From Ophiothrix spiculata (Eukaryota; Echinodermata; Ophiuroidea; Amphilepidida; Ophiotrichidae), in assembly GCA_000969725.1 (NCBI GenBank), contig JXSR01S035558.1: a stretch of DNA of 27,850 nucleotides; one strand, written 5' to 3'. Positions 1-9,941 of this stretch are shown here, piece by piece (positions within the stretch are counted from its first letter, which is position 1; each line of letters begins with the position of its first letter). Made by a program: the position numbers and the translations under genes. Under the pieces are notes generated by a model. That model saw only the letters and a program-made list of their open reading frames with translations, ran no database searches and had not been told where the DNA came from.

Positions 1-83
1 CAAATGCTTGCTTTGATGTTTAGTGCTTTAATATTTTTAATAAGTGCTTTAAAAAGGCTGCAATTTTTAACTTCCGGGATATT

Positions 84-97
84 ACAATCAATCAATT

Positions 98-166
<69 letters not shown>

Positions 167-194
167 ATCAATCAATTTATCAATCAACCAATCT
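84..194. repeat. (CAAT)n tetranucleotide microsatellite
   Basis: More than twenty near-perfect CAAT units with a few variants (CAATTAAT, CAACCAAT, CAATCGAT), decaying into CAAC/CTAC units to about 208. Confidence 0.97.
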
Positions 195-197
195 ACC

Positions 198-1040
198 AAC
201 CAATCTACACTGTACTTACATTACATGCAAACCTCATGAAGGAGTCTATTTGTACAGGGGACCAACGGCTTAACGTGATTTCCGAACCACAGATAATGCT
301 GAGTATAGGTTCTTGTCTAAGGAAACAAGAAGACGAAAACCGCCGCGCCCGGCCGGGACGAAACTTTTACAAAACGACCTCGAGGGTTTTAAATGTTCAT
401 AACTTCGGTGTTTCTCAGCCAATTGTAAGAAATTGTCAGAAAAGGTGTCAAATGAAAGCTGATTCTCAAGAGTTTGTGAACGCATTCTTCAAATTACGCT
501 TGCGTATTCTCCGTATTTGCGCAGGAGCCATTTGTTCGGGGTGAGGTGATATTTTTCGAGTTTTTACATACTGACATGTTAATGAAGTAGCATCTTCCTC
601 TCTGCTCCTTTGATTATCACGTCTCTTTTTGTCTGGATTGAACCAAGACAAACAAAAGCTACCATGTAAACAAAAGCTAGACCAGTATTTACTAACAATA
701 TAATAGATATTGCATCGTCTACCTCGTGAGTTTTCAGGTACAAAAAATTCAGCAAATCTGATTAAATACAATCAAGTTGAGAGAATAAAATATAGTGTGA
801 ATATATTTAATCATGGCAAGATAACTAATTGCATAGAGTCATGAAGCAAAAAAAGTAAGCGTATTGTTTCTCTCAAAGGGACCGAGACTTGAGGGGAAAA
901 TACTTTAAGTCTTTACTGCGATTTGAACCAGACACCTTTTGTTTTTAACCAGGGGGCCCATGTTTAACAAAGTTAGAGATTGATCGACAACTCTATTGCA
1001 AACAGCGGCTAATCGTCTCCTCTTTGATGGACAAAGCTAA
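198..1040. other. Unassigned region, GC-richer at 320-560
   Basis: No gene is recognised. The part at 320-560 is richer in CpG than its surroundings and can be read in both strands for 70-100 codons, but neither translation resembles a known family and no splice sites or start context support it. It may be the edge of an old repeat, since a LINE fragment follows. The part at 560-1040 is AT-rich without visible structure. Confidence 0.5.
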
Positions 1041-1319
1041 GTGAATGTCTATTCAAACATGATAAAGGATCAAAAACAGATTTTCAAAACTGTCGAAAAA
1101 CTTTTTCACCACAGCAACATGAGCAAAGAATCTCCACTCTCGTCGTCTCCATCTGGTGAGGTGCTCGCAAGCAAGTTCTCTGAATATTTTATCCAGAAAA
1201 TTGAAACCATCCGCAACACGTTTCCGTCTGCTAGTACACCAACAGCAAGTGTAACACCATCTGTATCTGCAACAAAACTGAGTGTATGCTTAGATAAATT
1301 TGAGTTGATTACACTCTAA
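1041..1319 (+). pseudogene. LINE (non-LTR retrotransposon) ORF2 fragment, linker before RT domain
   Basis: The 92-codon reading contains the sequence DQKQIFKTVEKLFHH, and about 25 residues later EVLASKFSEYFIQKIETIR. This order, a D-x-K-x-(L/I)F-x2-V motif, then a serine/proline-rich spacer, then a (F/L)(S/N)-x2-F-x-(Q/D)KI-x2-IR block, is what I know from the stretch between endonuclease and reverse transcriptase in CR1/Jockey-like LINEs. The frame is closed by a stop just upstream (1038) and at 1317, with no endonuclease or palm motif in frame, so this is a truncated dead fragment. The reading has no ATG at its start. The family assignment is by recall of the motif pattern only. Confidence 0.6.
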
Positions 1320-1340
1320 AAAAGCTGTGTTAAAAAGGGA

Positions 1341-1396
1341 ACATGGTTATCGCCCTGCTAGCGAAAGGTCCGGGGTTCGAGTCCCTGTTCGGCCAG
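1341..1396 (+). other. tRNA-derived fragment (SINE head or tRNA pseudogene)
   Basis: A perfect B-box (GGTTCGAGTCC, about 1375-1385) lies in a T-arm with stem CGGGG/CCCTG. Upstream are a D-loop-like GGTTA and an anticodon-like hairpin TCGC-loop-GCGA followed by AAGGTCC, most like tRNA-Val. The D-stem and the 5' acceptor strand are missing or do not pair with TTCGGCC, so a functional tRNA is unlikely. A run of seven T follows, which fits a pol III stop. Confidence 0.55.
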
Positions 1397-1498
1397 GATT
1401 TTTTTCTAATAAAATAAAATCCTGGTCTGTTTGTGATTTGTCTAATTGTTATTAATGTTCTAGTGTACGATGCGTATTTCTCCATTCATTTATCTGGT

Positions 1499-1627
1499 TA
1501 ACAGGTTGGGTTAAATTTTGCACAATATTGGTTTATTTTTAACACATTATTGGGTAATGGTGCACGTATTACCGAACATTGTGTCAAATTTTACCCAACA
1601 TTTTGCAAAATTTAACCCAACCTGTTA
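1499..1627. repeat. Short palindromic element with 24-bp perfect inverted repeats
   Basis: Positions 1499-1522 are the exact reverse complement of 1604-1627 (TAACAGGTTGGGTTAAATTT...). The inside is also partly symmetrical. It resembles a small foldback MITE. No clear target-site duplication is seen. Confidence 0.8.
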
Positions 1628-1640
1628 TTTAAAACAAAGA

Positions 1641-1835
1641 TTTTGTGAAACCTCACCTCATTTCCTCACTTACTTAATATAATATATAAGAAACCAAGTT
1701 TTAAAATTTCAGAGAATGGTTTTTGAAAACCTCACCTCATTTTCTCACTTACTTAATATGAAACATAAGAAATTTAAATTTTCAAAATTTCAAAGAATGA
1801 TTTTTGAAACCTCACCTTATTTCATCACTTAAAGA
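1641..1835. repeat. 79-80-bp tandem repeat, about 2.4 copies
   Basis: The block TTTTTGAAACCTCACCTCAT with following CTCACTTACTTAATAT begins near 1641, 1720 and 1800. The third copy is cut off near 1835. Confidence 0.85.
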
Positions 1836-1899
1836 GTGAGGGCGTCCCAGTGAGGAAACTAGGTAAGGAATGAAAACCTAATAAAAATTATTCCCTTTA

Positions 1900-2217
1900 T
1901 CGAGCAGTAGTTGGGTCTCTTTCTTGATGCAAATAGCCTCTCTTATTTTCACTCTTCTCAAGGCAAGAATCTGGGAGATGGTAGAACGTTGTTTTTTTCT
2001 GAATCCATCTTGATTCCAACGAAGAAGAGGGTCTACGTGTTCAACAACATTTGATTGTAGACCTTTGCCCCAATGTAGGAGAGTCTAATCCCTCTATAGT
2101 TGTTCGGCTGTGAGTGGTCTCCTTTTTAGGGATGGGAATGATGGCACTCAGTGTCAACTGTTTAGGTATCTCATGAAAACTCAGTGTTCTGTTGCAGATT
2201 TTGAGAGTCCACATGTC
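1900..2217 (-). pseudogene. LINE reverse-transcriptase fragment, frameshifted
   Basis: Read on the minus strand, the pieces appear in the order expected for a non-LTR reverse transcriptase: ICNRTLS (about 2180-2200), AIIPIPKKE (about 2125-2155), then in another frame NYRGIRLSYIGAKVYN (about 2050-2101), then in a third frame PLLRWNQDGFRKK and STISQILALRR (about 1960-2033). These are the fingers/palm blocks of RTE- or Jockey-like elements. At least two frameshifts (near 2105-2112 and 2030-2037) and a stop show it is dead. Its upstream end stops exactly where the inverted-repeat transposon at 2218 begins, so that element may have cut it. No RT sequence is seen at the far side of the element. Confidence 0.75.
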
Positions 2218-3613
2218 CAGGGTATTCAAAAATAAACTACACATTTTTAAATGTTTATAAATTCTAAACCAGGATCTATAGACATATGTATTGATAGAGG
2301 AATCTTGTAGAATTACTTAGGTATCAAACATGATGCAATAACCATTTTTGAAAATCAATTTCAACTTGTTCGATATAGATTACGTCAAACGTAAAGATCA
2401 CGCTATCATACTGAGAAGAATAATACATATTTGACTCGCATTGTAGGGGAGGGATCAATGTTTGCAGACAGGAGAATCATTTAGCATATGTGACATATTC
2501 AGCGAAACAGTTTTTGCAATGATAATGCGAAAATACTCAATGTTAAGTTTTTGCAAATTTACTTTGTACCATAACTTTTGAACAAAGTGCCTAAAGTTAA
2601 TAAAAGTATACATTTCCAGAAAGAATTTTTTACAAGGAACATGATGGTGATGTTGATTTTTGGCCAAAAATCACATTTTTGGAGAAAATCACAAAAACAC
2701 ATTTTTTGGCCATTTGATTTTCCAACCAAGCTAAAAATAATATTTTTTTTAAAAAATGACCTAGGAATGGGAATTTTAATTCTAAACACCCATTCGCATG
2801 TTGCGTCTTTTTTTACTTTTTTGTATTTTGGCCAATTTTTTGATTTTCATGCCAAATAAGGTCAAAAAATGACCAAAAAATGGAAAAAAGTGAATTTTTG
2901 ACCTTATTTGGCATGAAAAACAAAAAAATGGCCAAAATCCAAAAAAGTAAAAAAGACGCAACATCCGAATGGGTGTTTAAAACTAAAATTACCATTCCCA
3001 GGTCATTTTAACAAAAAAATGTTATTTTAAGCTTGGTTGGAAAACCAAATGGCAAAAAAATGCGTTTTTTGTGATTTTCTCAAAAAATGTTATTTTTGGT
3101 CAAAAATCACCATCAACATCATGTTCCTTGTAAAAATTCCTTTCTGGAAATGTATACTTTTATTAAAAGTTACACACACAGCATTTTAAAATACTTCCTT
3201 CTTGTCAGATTAGGCTATTTCAAAATATGTCCTAGATGGCCTCCTTGCAAAAGTAATCAGGAGGGCTTAAATCATGAGAGTGAAAGGGCCAGGGTTTCTT
3301 TGTCTTGAGTGATATGATTCTTCATGAAAAAGTTCATTGATAAAGCCATTCTAAACCGTTTAGCTGTATGAGGCGTCATGTCGTCATGGTGACGTGGCAG
3401 AAGAGTTTCAACACTGTATGATATATTAGCTCAATCACTTTGATTTTTCAGACCTTCTTGCTATCTTATAAGGTTACTGATTGCATAATGTTTGGTACCA
3501 AAGGAATTCTACAAGTCTCCTCTATCAACATATATGTCTAGAGTTGTAATAGGAATCTTGGTTTTAAAGTTATTAACATTTAAAAATTGGCAATTTAATT
3601 TTTGAACACCCTG
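2218..3613. mobile_element. TIR transposon with CAGGGTG ends and long inverted arms
   Basis: The left end CAGGGTATTCAAAAA (2218) and right end (…TTTTTGAACACCCTG, ending 3613) are inverted repeats. The similarity runs on for about 125-140 bp (2218-2343 against about 3472-3613), including GATAGAGGA and a CTTGTAGAATT block in both. TA follows the right end. The left end is preceded by TC, so that side of a TA duplication is mutated or absent. No transposase reading frame is visible. The termini match the pattern of three other elements in this window (8257, 19690, 26395), so I infer a non-autonomous member of a Tc1/mariner-like TA-target group. Confidence 0.75.
2597..3166. repeat. 570-bp near-perfect palindrome inside the 2218-3613 element
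   Basis: The arms mirror each other about position 2881.5: the block at 2851-2868 is the exact reverse complement of 2895-2912, and the outer block beginning TTAATAAAAGTATACATTTC (2597) pairs with the one ending at 3166. Arms are about 270 bp with a loop of roughly 25 bp. The arms are rich in TGGCCAAAA/TTTTGGCCA. Any open frames here are by-products of the AT-rich symmetry. Confidence 0.92.
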
Positions 3614-3998
3614 TATGAATAACGTATTTAAGTTTCACATACTGAGCGTGCGTCAAACGGACACCACCGTACGGATAACGTTTTGAACGCACTTCTAACG
3701 AACACACGATAACCAGCCATGTATAAAAAAAAACAATGGTAGGTTAGTACGTAAGGCGTACGTTTTGCTCTTTACGTTAATATGTCCCTTAATAGATAAT
3801 TTAACATTTCATCTTAGTAATTAGGGATTTAAGTAGGTATTTAGCATCTTTGACATTTGAATCCAGGTCACTCCAATAGAAGTACATTTAAATTTTAATC
3901 ACTTGGCCAAATTACACCTTTAAAGCATCGCCAGAGCACCGAAATTGGTGTAATATAAATGTAAAGATATTCCTCTACATTTCAGTAGGTGTCAATAC
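3614..3998. other. Non-coding, no gene seen
   Basis: No coding or repeat structure is recognised beyond a small AATTACACC / GGTGTAAT inverted pair near 3910-3955. The part at 3645-3780 has more CpG (several ACG, CGT) than its neighbours. Confidence 0.5.
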
Positions 3999-4178
3999 GG
4001 TCGCAGGTGTAAAATGACGTGTCTAGTGAATTTTAATTTATAATAACTGATGAGTCTGTACTACGAGTGACAACTGGAGCATTAAGCTCTCAATTTAGAA
4101 GCTTAGCAACAGAAAGTTATCATTTTGATCAACAGTGAGATATAACCAGTGTGTCGTATGGTCCTATGCAAATGAGCT
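3999..4178 (+). repeat. Diverged direct repeat, copy A
   Basis: This is alignable with 5563-5750. Shared blocks include GCAGGTGT, TAGTGAATT, TAACTGATGAG, AGTGACAACTGGAGCAT and GTGAGATATA. A small hairpin GAGC-loop-GCTC follows in both, with different loop bases (ATTAA here, ATAAC in the other copy). Nature unknown. Confidence 0.75.
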
Positions 4179-4989
4179 TGTATAATGAGCAATGTGTATT
4201 CCAGATCTCGCGATCGATATTACAAAATCTTGGTTGCGATATTTTTTTATGAACGTGACATGCCAATAAAGCTAACTTTGAACCCTTATAATTTGAAAAC
4301 AAACAAACAAAAAATAGTGGGAGAGGTAGATCTTATTATTTGAACAAGGAGAAAGCAAATGTAAATTGGGAACGTGGGTATGAAAATTTTGAGGTTTTTC
4401 TTTATAATGTGAGTGAATATTTTGCTATTGGTAAAAAACGATGCATTATATGGTATTTTCTATAAAAATCAACAATTTTGAGCCTTTTTAGACATACCAA
4501 TTTCAACCCCTACATCAATCTTGTTTTAGAAGATAAAAAGACGTCAGTTTAGTCGATAGCAAAATAATGAAAACTCAGACTTTAAAACTGAAGATAAAAA
4601 TAGGAGAAATAAATACGCTGATGTGGTGTATGAAAGATACCTAATATCGGCTCTTCATACATGCCTTCGAATTTTTATTGAGATAACCAGGCATCTAAAT
4701 TTCGATAACAACTACCTTTTGTGCCGACGGGTCATCTTCTGACAGTGTGCATTGATCTCATTGCAGGGCTCACATCTAATGTTTTGAATAGCACCACTGC
4801 CCGCTCGCTGTGTTAAAATAAAATGCATTTCATGTGAAATGTAGTGAATATTGACATACATTTTTCTGGATAAAAAGTAACCTTTGTGTTTTTTTAATAT
4901 AAATTATTTCAAAAATTCGAGAATTTCATTCGTGACTGGTAAAAATTGAAGAAAAACCAACACGCTTCACAGAAGAAAAAAAAAAGAAA
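4179..4989. other. Non-coding, AT-rich, no feature seen
   Basis: No reading frame, RNA gene or repeat is recognised. Some poly-A and AAAC runs occur (about 4290-4310). Confidence 0.5.
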
Positions 4990-5062
4990 GAGGCAGGACT
5001 CAAACCCACGATCTTTAGAGTTAAAATCTCGCCTTGTAACCGCTAGACAATGCAAGCTGACG
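4990..5062 (-). other. Degenerate tRNA-like sequence (possible SINE head)
   Basis: On the minus strand there is a D-loop-like TAGCGGTTA, an anticodon-type hairpin GAG-ATTTTAA-CTC (UUU in the anticodon place), then a T-arm GTGGG-TTTGAGT-CCTGC with B-box GGTTTGAGTCC, then a run of T. The acceptor stem does not pair, so it is not an intact tRNA. The T run just after it fits a pol III terminator. Confidence 0.5.
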
Positions 5063-5562
5063 TTTTCTATGAGGGGAATTTAAGATTATATTCATTCTGG
5101 CTATAGGATTGGTTACGCATGCACAATAGTATGAAACTGGAATTCAACGGGGGATTCTCAATGTCAGTCATCCAAGCTAATACAATTTGTAACACACTTA
5201 AAATATTGCTTCGTGACTGTACGCGATATTAATCGGATATTATAGAACTCGGATTTTTTAATGTGTCCCCGTCAAATGTGAAGATCATTAATGCATATCC
5301 AGTATCCAAATTTTAGGGTTTTTCCTAGAAAAAATAGCAAAGACATTGAAATTCTTTCAATGCAAAAATACCAACGATAGTATGTGGCAAAATCAAGGGA
5401 TATATTGTACATTTTCTTTGTGTAGGAATTATAGCTATAGAAAAATGCAGGTTTTGAATAAACCGACCAAAGAGCCTTCTTGAGTCAGATAAAATTTAAA
5501 ACATGATCTTCAGAATATTGATATGAAGAAAATCCTACTAAATCTCCTGAGATCTCTTTATA
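5063..5562. other. Non-coding, no feature seen
   Basis: No gene, RNA or clear repeat is recognised in this interval. Confidence 0.5.
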
Positions 5563-5750
5563 GGTTGCAGGTGTGAAACGAAGTAGAATAGTGAATTCTA
5601 ATTTGGACTAACTGATGAGCGTATATTACAAGTGACAACTGGAGCATAACGCTCTCGTTTTATAAGATAGGTAACAGGAATAGAGTAGGTAAGCAATTAG
5701 AATTCAGATTAGTGGTGAGATATAGTCAGGTCCCATGATGCAAACAGGCT
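5563..5750 (+). repeat. Diverged direct repeat, copy B
   Basis: Partner of 3999-4178, in the same orientation about 1.56 kb away. The best-kept part is about 5600-5660, around TAACTGATGAG and AGTGACAACTGGAGCAT. The sequence between the copies shows no coding potential, so an LTR role is possible but unsupported. Confidence 0.75.
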
Positions 5751-6639
5751 AGGTTTCATATATCATTCAATAGTCACGAGCGAGAAAAAAAAACCTACCA
5801 TCACTTTGAAATGTCAGGTTGAGCATCTCAGTAGTCTACATACTGCTCGTAAAGTTGGAATAAAATATTTTGTACCATTTTGTTTATGTAAAGGTCGATT
5901 TATGAGGAAAATAGTTGGAAACATATGCTGCTTTTGGTCAGAGCTAGTTAAGTGTGGAATTGAGCTCCGAATTTGAATCAACCTTCTCTCGTACTGGTAG
6001 GGGGCAACAATACAAGTGGGTCAAAGAACGTGATTTTAGTTCAAATTTGATTTGAAAACGCTTGGGTCACTTAGTCGCCAAGGGAATGCTTGGAAGCAAA
6101 ACACAAAATGAGCCTTACACGCTCCCCAGTTTAAAATAATAGGGCTTTCATGAATATGACAATGATTTCTGGCGGTATATGACATCTTAAAAACCTCTTT
6201 TACGATGTTAAATACCGCCAGGGACCATTCCACTTTTGATTTTATTATTGCATCTGTTACAGCAAATTTCTAAGCTTTGAAATGAAACATTACTTGTTGA
6301 AATTGATCAAGTCGATGACAATTTACAATAGAAATCTACTGTAAATTCTGATTAATTTCTTAATTTTTGCTACCCCTTTTAGGAGAGAAAATTACATATA
6401 TTCCACTATATACACAATAGGCTTGTTCAAATTTATAGTCTACGAAGAAAAAAACAGCACTGTGCTAATTAATTGTAATCTAACGCTGACACTAATACCC
6501 TAGTCCCATTTTGTGGCGGCAAAGTGTAATCATGATATGATTGCCATACCCACAACATCGATCAGTAGGCAATTTTATATATCCGAAACGTTATTCAATG
6601 GGGAAAATATAACTTTGAAAAAGACAGCTTCGAAAAATA
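5751..6639. other. Non-coding region with one short hairpin
   Basis: No gene recognised. The only structure is an inverted repeat at 6170-6186 and 6204-6220 (TGGCGGTAT...ATACCGCCA, 15 of 17 positions paired, 17-nt loop). Confidence 0.55.
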
Positions 6640-7125
6640 GCTCGCTAGACCGAAGCTCGCTAGTCCGAATATAAAAATAGGCTCGTCAGTCCGAATTTTA
6701 ATACAGTTTGCTAGTCCGAATTTTAAAAACGGCTCGCCAGTCCAAATTTAAATAACAGCTCACTAATTCGAATTTCAAAATAGGCTCGCTAGTCCAGATT
6801 TCGGAATCAGCTCTCTATACTAGTCCAAATTTTGAAAACAGCTTGCTAATCGGAATTCTGAAAAACTGTAATAGAAATATGCACATATTTTTTTTCTTAA
6901 GCGAGCTGTTTTTAAAATTCGGACTAACGAGCCTATTTTAAAATTCGGACTAGCAAACTTATTTTGAAATTTGGACTAGCGAGCTGATATTTATTTTCGG
7001 ACTGGATTTTAGAATATGGACTAGCGAGTTGTTTTTGACATTCGGACTAGCAAGCCTTATCTATAAATCAGACTGGCGAGCCTAAATTACATTTCGGACT
7101 AGCGAGCTGTTGGACTGACGAGCTG
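6640..7125. repeat. 26-bp minisatellite arranged as a foldback
   Basis: From 6640 to about 6855 the core GCTCGCTAGTCCGAA repeats about nine times, mostly 26 bp apart (starts near 6640, 6655, 6681, 6706, 6732, 6758, 6784, 6810, 6841). After a 45-bp AT-rich spacer, about ten copies of the reverse complement TTCGGACTAGCGAGC follow up to 7125, also about 26 bp apart. The whole could fold into a long imperfect hairpin. Individual units differ at several positions. Confidence 0.95.
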
Positions 7126-7863
7126 TCCCCGTAGAGGAAGTTTATGCCGAAAAGCTTTTTGCTGACAACGAAAATAGAGTAACTGCTGTATTTCCTATAA
7201 TTGGGGTGTCTAAGGGCAGGAGATGAAAACTTTTAAATTTTGAAAACACAAATTACTCGATTTTGTGCTTAGATTTTGGGTCAAGTTACTTTGTGCTTTT
7301 TAAATTCCAAATGATTATTCTATATATTTTTTTTTGCCATCTTTTTTTACAGCACATTATACATGATCATTTATTTTTTTTAAAGATGCTAATGGATGTG
7401 ATAAAATGCATTTTCAGCACATTGTTTAGTGGGACGAGGTAATAAGATATTCAATGACAGTGACATACTTATAAGATAGTTGGCTTCATGTTAGTGCCTG
7501 CCAAACCTTACGTTTCTGAGTAAAACTAGTTTGTATAAAAGACTCTAATTGAACGCTGCTGGGAATACCTGAGCGTGAGCAATTAACCATAAGATACCCA
7601 GACTTATCTTATCTTCTGTAGTGCAAGGGAAAGATATAAATGTAATTATTCAAGTATGTAGTTAAGACAGCATGGTACTGAGCCAATTTAAGTAATTGGA
7701 TATTTCTCATGGTTCCGTTGTTTCTCTTTTATGAAGTATTTTGGATCTTTTACGACTGGTAATCTTAGCGAATTCGGTTTTAGCGAAATAATTAAATGAT
7801 TACGTATTGTGGGAAATGGCTAAATCACTTAAAGATTCAAACGCATGGTTGTGCACAACACAT
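7126..7863. other. Non-coding, no feature seen
   Basis: AT-rich, without a recognisable gene or repeat. Confidence 0.5.
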
Positions 7864-7866
7864 TTA

Positions 7867-8218
7867 AAGGTGTAGGTTCCGATCACGTTCTCATCCCCCA
7901 GAGCTCAACAGGAAGTAGTATAATTTTAATGCCAACTGAAATCTCATACTTTTCTGACTATAAATCCAACATTTTACCTCAAAATTCTTTATAGTTTTGG
8001 AGATATACTATAAAATGTAAAATCAATTGGTATACCTATTTTACATTTCTTTTGTATTTACATAACAGCCTCATACCCAGGGTTGCATACTTTCTTTTGC
8101 CATTCAGGAAAAGATAACACAAGCTGAGGTTGAAACTTTGCACAATGCATTTCAGAGGTGAAGGTCAATCAGTTAAAGATTAATTATATACATCCTAATT
8201 AATAGGAACCTACGCCTT
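7867..8218. mobile_element. 352-bp MITE with TTA target duplication
   Basis: The left end AAGGTGTAGGTTCC (7867) and right end GGAACCTACGCCTT (to 8218) are inverted repeats with one mismatch. TTA flanks both sides (7864-7866 and 8219-8221). A 3-bp TWA duplication is typical of PIF/Harbinger elements, so I infer a Harbinger-type MITE. No coding sequence is seen inside. Confidence 0.65.
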
Positions 8219-8256
8219 TTATGTTAGCGAAAAATAGTTTTGAAGTTAAAGTCATA

Positions 8257-9267
8257 CAGGGTGAGTCAAAATAAAGTGTAATCTAAACAGTGCTTTTATA
8301 TAACCAGTTCCGTTTATTCTGCAGCAAAATTGTTCCTGTATGAGATGTCAAATTTCATAACCTTTCATGGAAAATTTATTGTGTTGAAATCAGCGAAGCA
8401 TTCTTAAGTTATAGCCATTTGAATGGAGGTACCCAATTTGAACGGCGAACAAACTACGCTATTAACTTTACGTGCGTACTGGTAACACAAGTTGCTGTAT
8501 CTTTCAATTGTTATGATAAGAACGCTTATGGAAATAAAATATCAAGAAAACAATAGGCTGTCGAATGTGAACTGCGAAATATCGGTTACTGGGTTAACTC
8601 TAAGGTATTGACGTCAGATCTCTCTCTCTCTCTCAAAAAAAAATATTTTAACTCGGTAGTTGTATCTTGATCAGGATCTTCCAGAGCCTTCCTAGTTTCT
8701 GTTACTAAGAATTGCTTGGTCTTTAGCTTATAAACAAAACTTTAAATACTTGAGGTGATGGGACCTGGTGGGCAAACTGCAGACAAAACATACGGCGATA
8801 TTCAGCTGGACCATGAGTCTTAATTGCAACAAAATGCCAGTGCCGGTTGCTACATTGTTGCGCCATGATTTATCTATTGACATTGGTTGTCAAGATTCAG
8901 TACTGATATCTGAAATTACCAACAGTACTTTGATCTGCATCATTTAACCTTCTTCAGTATCTCTGCAAAATGTGTACCCGTTTACAATTTTGAATGCAGC
9001 GTCAAGTTCATCAATGCACAAACAGTAAGATATTATCCACTGCTGCACAGTAAAGAGTTCATGTTGAAGCAAATTTGTTCGATTTCAAAATTGGGTACCT
9101 TTACTTAAACCGTTGTAGCTTTTGAATGCATTGATCAATTTCAACCAACTAAAATTCTCATGAAAGCTGATTTTCTATTTATCAAGCATAATTAAATGTG
9201 AAAAACATGAACAGATTTTCTGTAAAAAAATCCCTCCGTTGATTACTCTTTAATTTGACTCACTCTG
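8257..9267. mobile_element. 1,011-bp TA-flanked TIR transposon
   Basis: The left end CAGGGTGAGTCAAAATAAAG and the inverted right end (CAGAGTGAGTCAAATTAAAG) agree over about 28 bp with three mismatches, and TA flanks both sides (8255-8256, 9268-9269). Further inward, a region ending GGTACCCAATTTGAA near 8455 has its inverted partner near 9085-9140, so the arms are long and diverged. A (TC)n tract lies at about 8619-8634. The TA target and CAGGGTG ends point to the Tc1/mariner superfamily (inference). It lies only 36 bp from the MITE at 7867-8218. Confidence 0.85.
8723..8866 (-). pseudogene. Possible transposase N-terminal remnant
   Basis: A minus-strand frame of 47 codons from an ATG (8864-8866) lies inside the TIR element. 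The part AEYRRMFCLQF followed by VPSPQVFKVL resembles the helix-turn-helix start of mariner-like transposases of the type with an 'A-x-(V/E)RR-x-F-x-x-(R/Q)F ... P-S-x-x-(T/V)' pattern. No DD(E/D) catalytic residues can be placed, and the element is too short for a full transposase. It could be a chance match. Confidence 0.3.
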
Positions 9268-9269
9268 TA

Positions 9270-9941
9270 GTAGTTGATTTACCCTGTTTCTACCTTTTTT
9301 AAACGTTATTTATTGGTTTGTTTGTTTGCTTGTATGATTGTTTGTTGTAAAAATTCATTAGAAATTTTTTTAAAATACTTGTCGACTTTGGAAAATGTAA
9401 ACCAGTTAAAAAGTTAGAATCAATTTACAAAGACTGAGAAATTCGACCAGCCACTAACCTAATTTTAACTTCCGGTGCAAAAGTAACTGTTAATAATAGA
9501 ATATGACAAGATCAAAGGAAATTTGGAAATCGGTTGGTAAATATTATTTGTTACACATCAAAAGAAATGTTGACCAGATTGAAGATTGACTGCATAATAA
9601 CATTAAAAGATATTTGAATTCATATATGACAACGACTTTTTCTTGGCAAATAATATACTATTTCGGTACAAATGTTGAGAAGTGGACAAAATAACTCAAA
9701 TAAATAATACATTCAAATAACTGCCTAACAGTTTCTTTCACTACAGGGACAAATAAGAAACGGGTCTGTATACGCCTTTTGTACCGATTTCATGTTTCTG
9801 ATATGCCAATTAAAATTTAAATATGGATATTTAAGAAGATAATTTCACATATTTTACATCTTTCAAGTGTGGTGCTCAAAATGTTATAGATGATAATGAA
9901 TATACAAAAATCGCAACTACGAGTGAAAGGTTAACTTAACC
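9270..9941. other. Non-coding, no gene seen
   Basis: Only a short (GTTT)n-like tract near 9313-9345 stands out. Confidence 0.5.

Noticed and set aside
84-194. CRISPR-like or functional array at the window start
   Set aside because: It is a simple CAAT microsatellite without spacers.
236-544. 102-codon plus-strand frame and 71-codon minus-strand frame
   Set aside because: No family similarity recognised; both strands open together, as expected from the local GC-rich composition.
2559-2995. Overlapping open frames of 60-93 codons on both strands
   Set aside because: They are caused by the AT-rich palindrome and have low-complexity Phe/Lys/Asn content.
4046-4080. CTGATGAG in both direct-repeat copies, as in a hammerhead ribozyme core
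   Set aside because: The matching CGAAAC strand and a closing stem II are not found at the right distance in either copy, in linear or permuted order.
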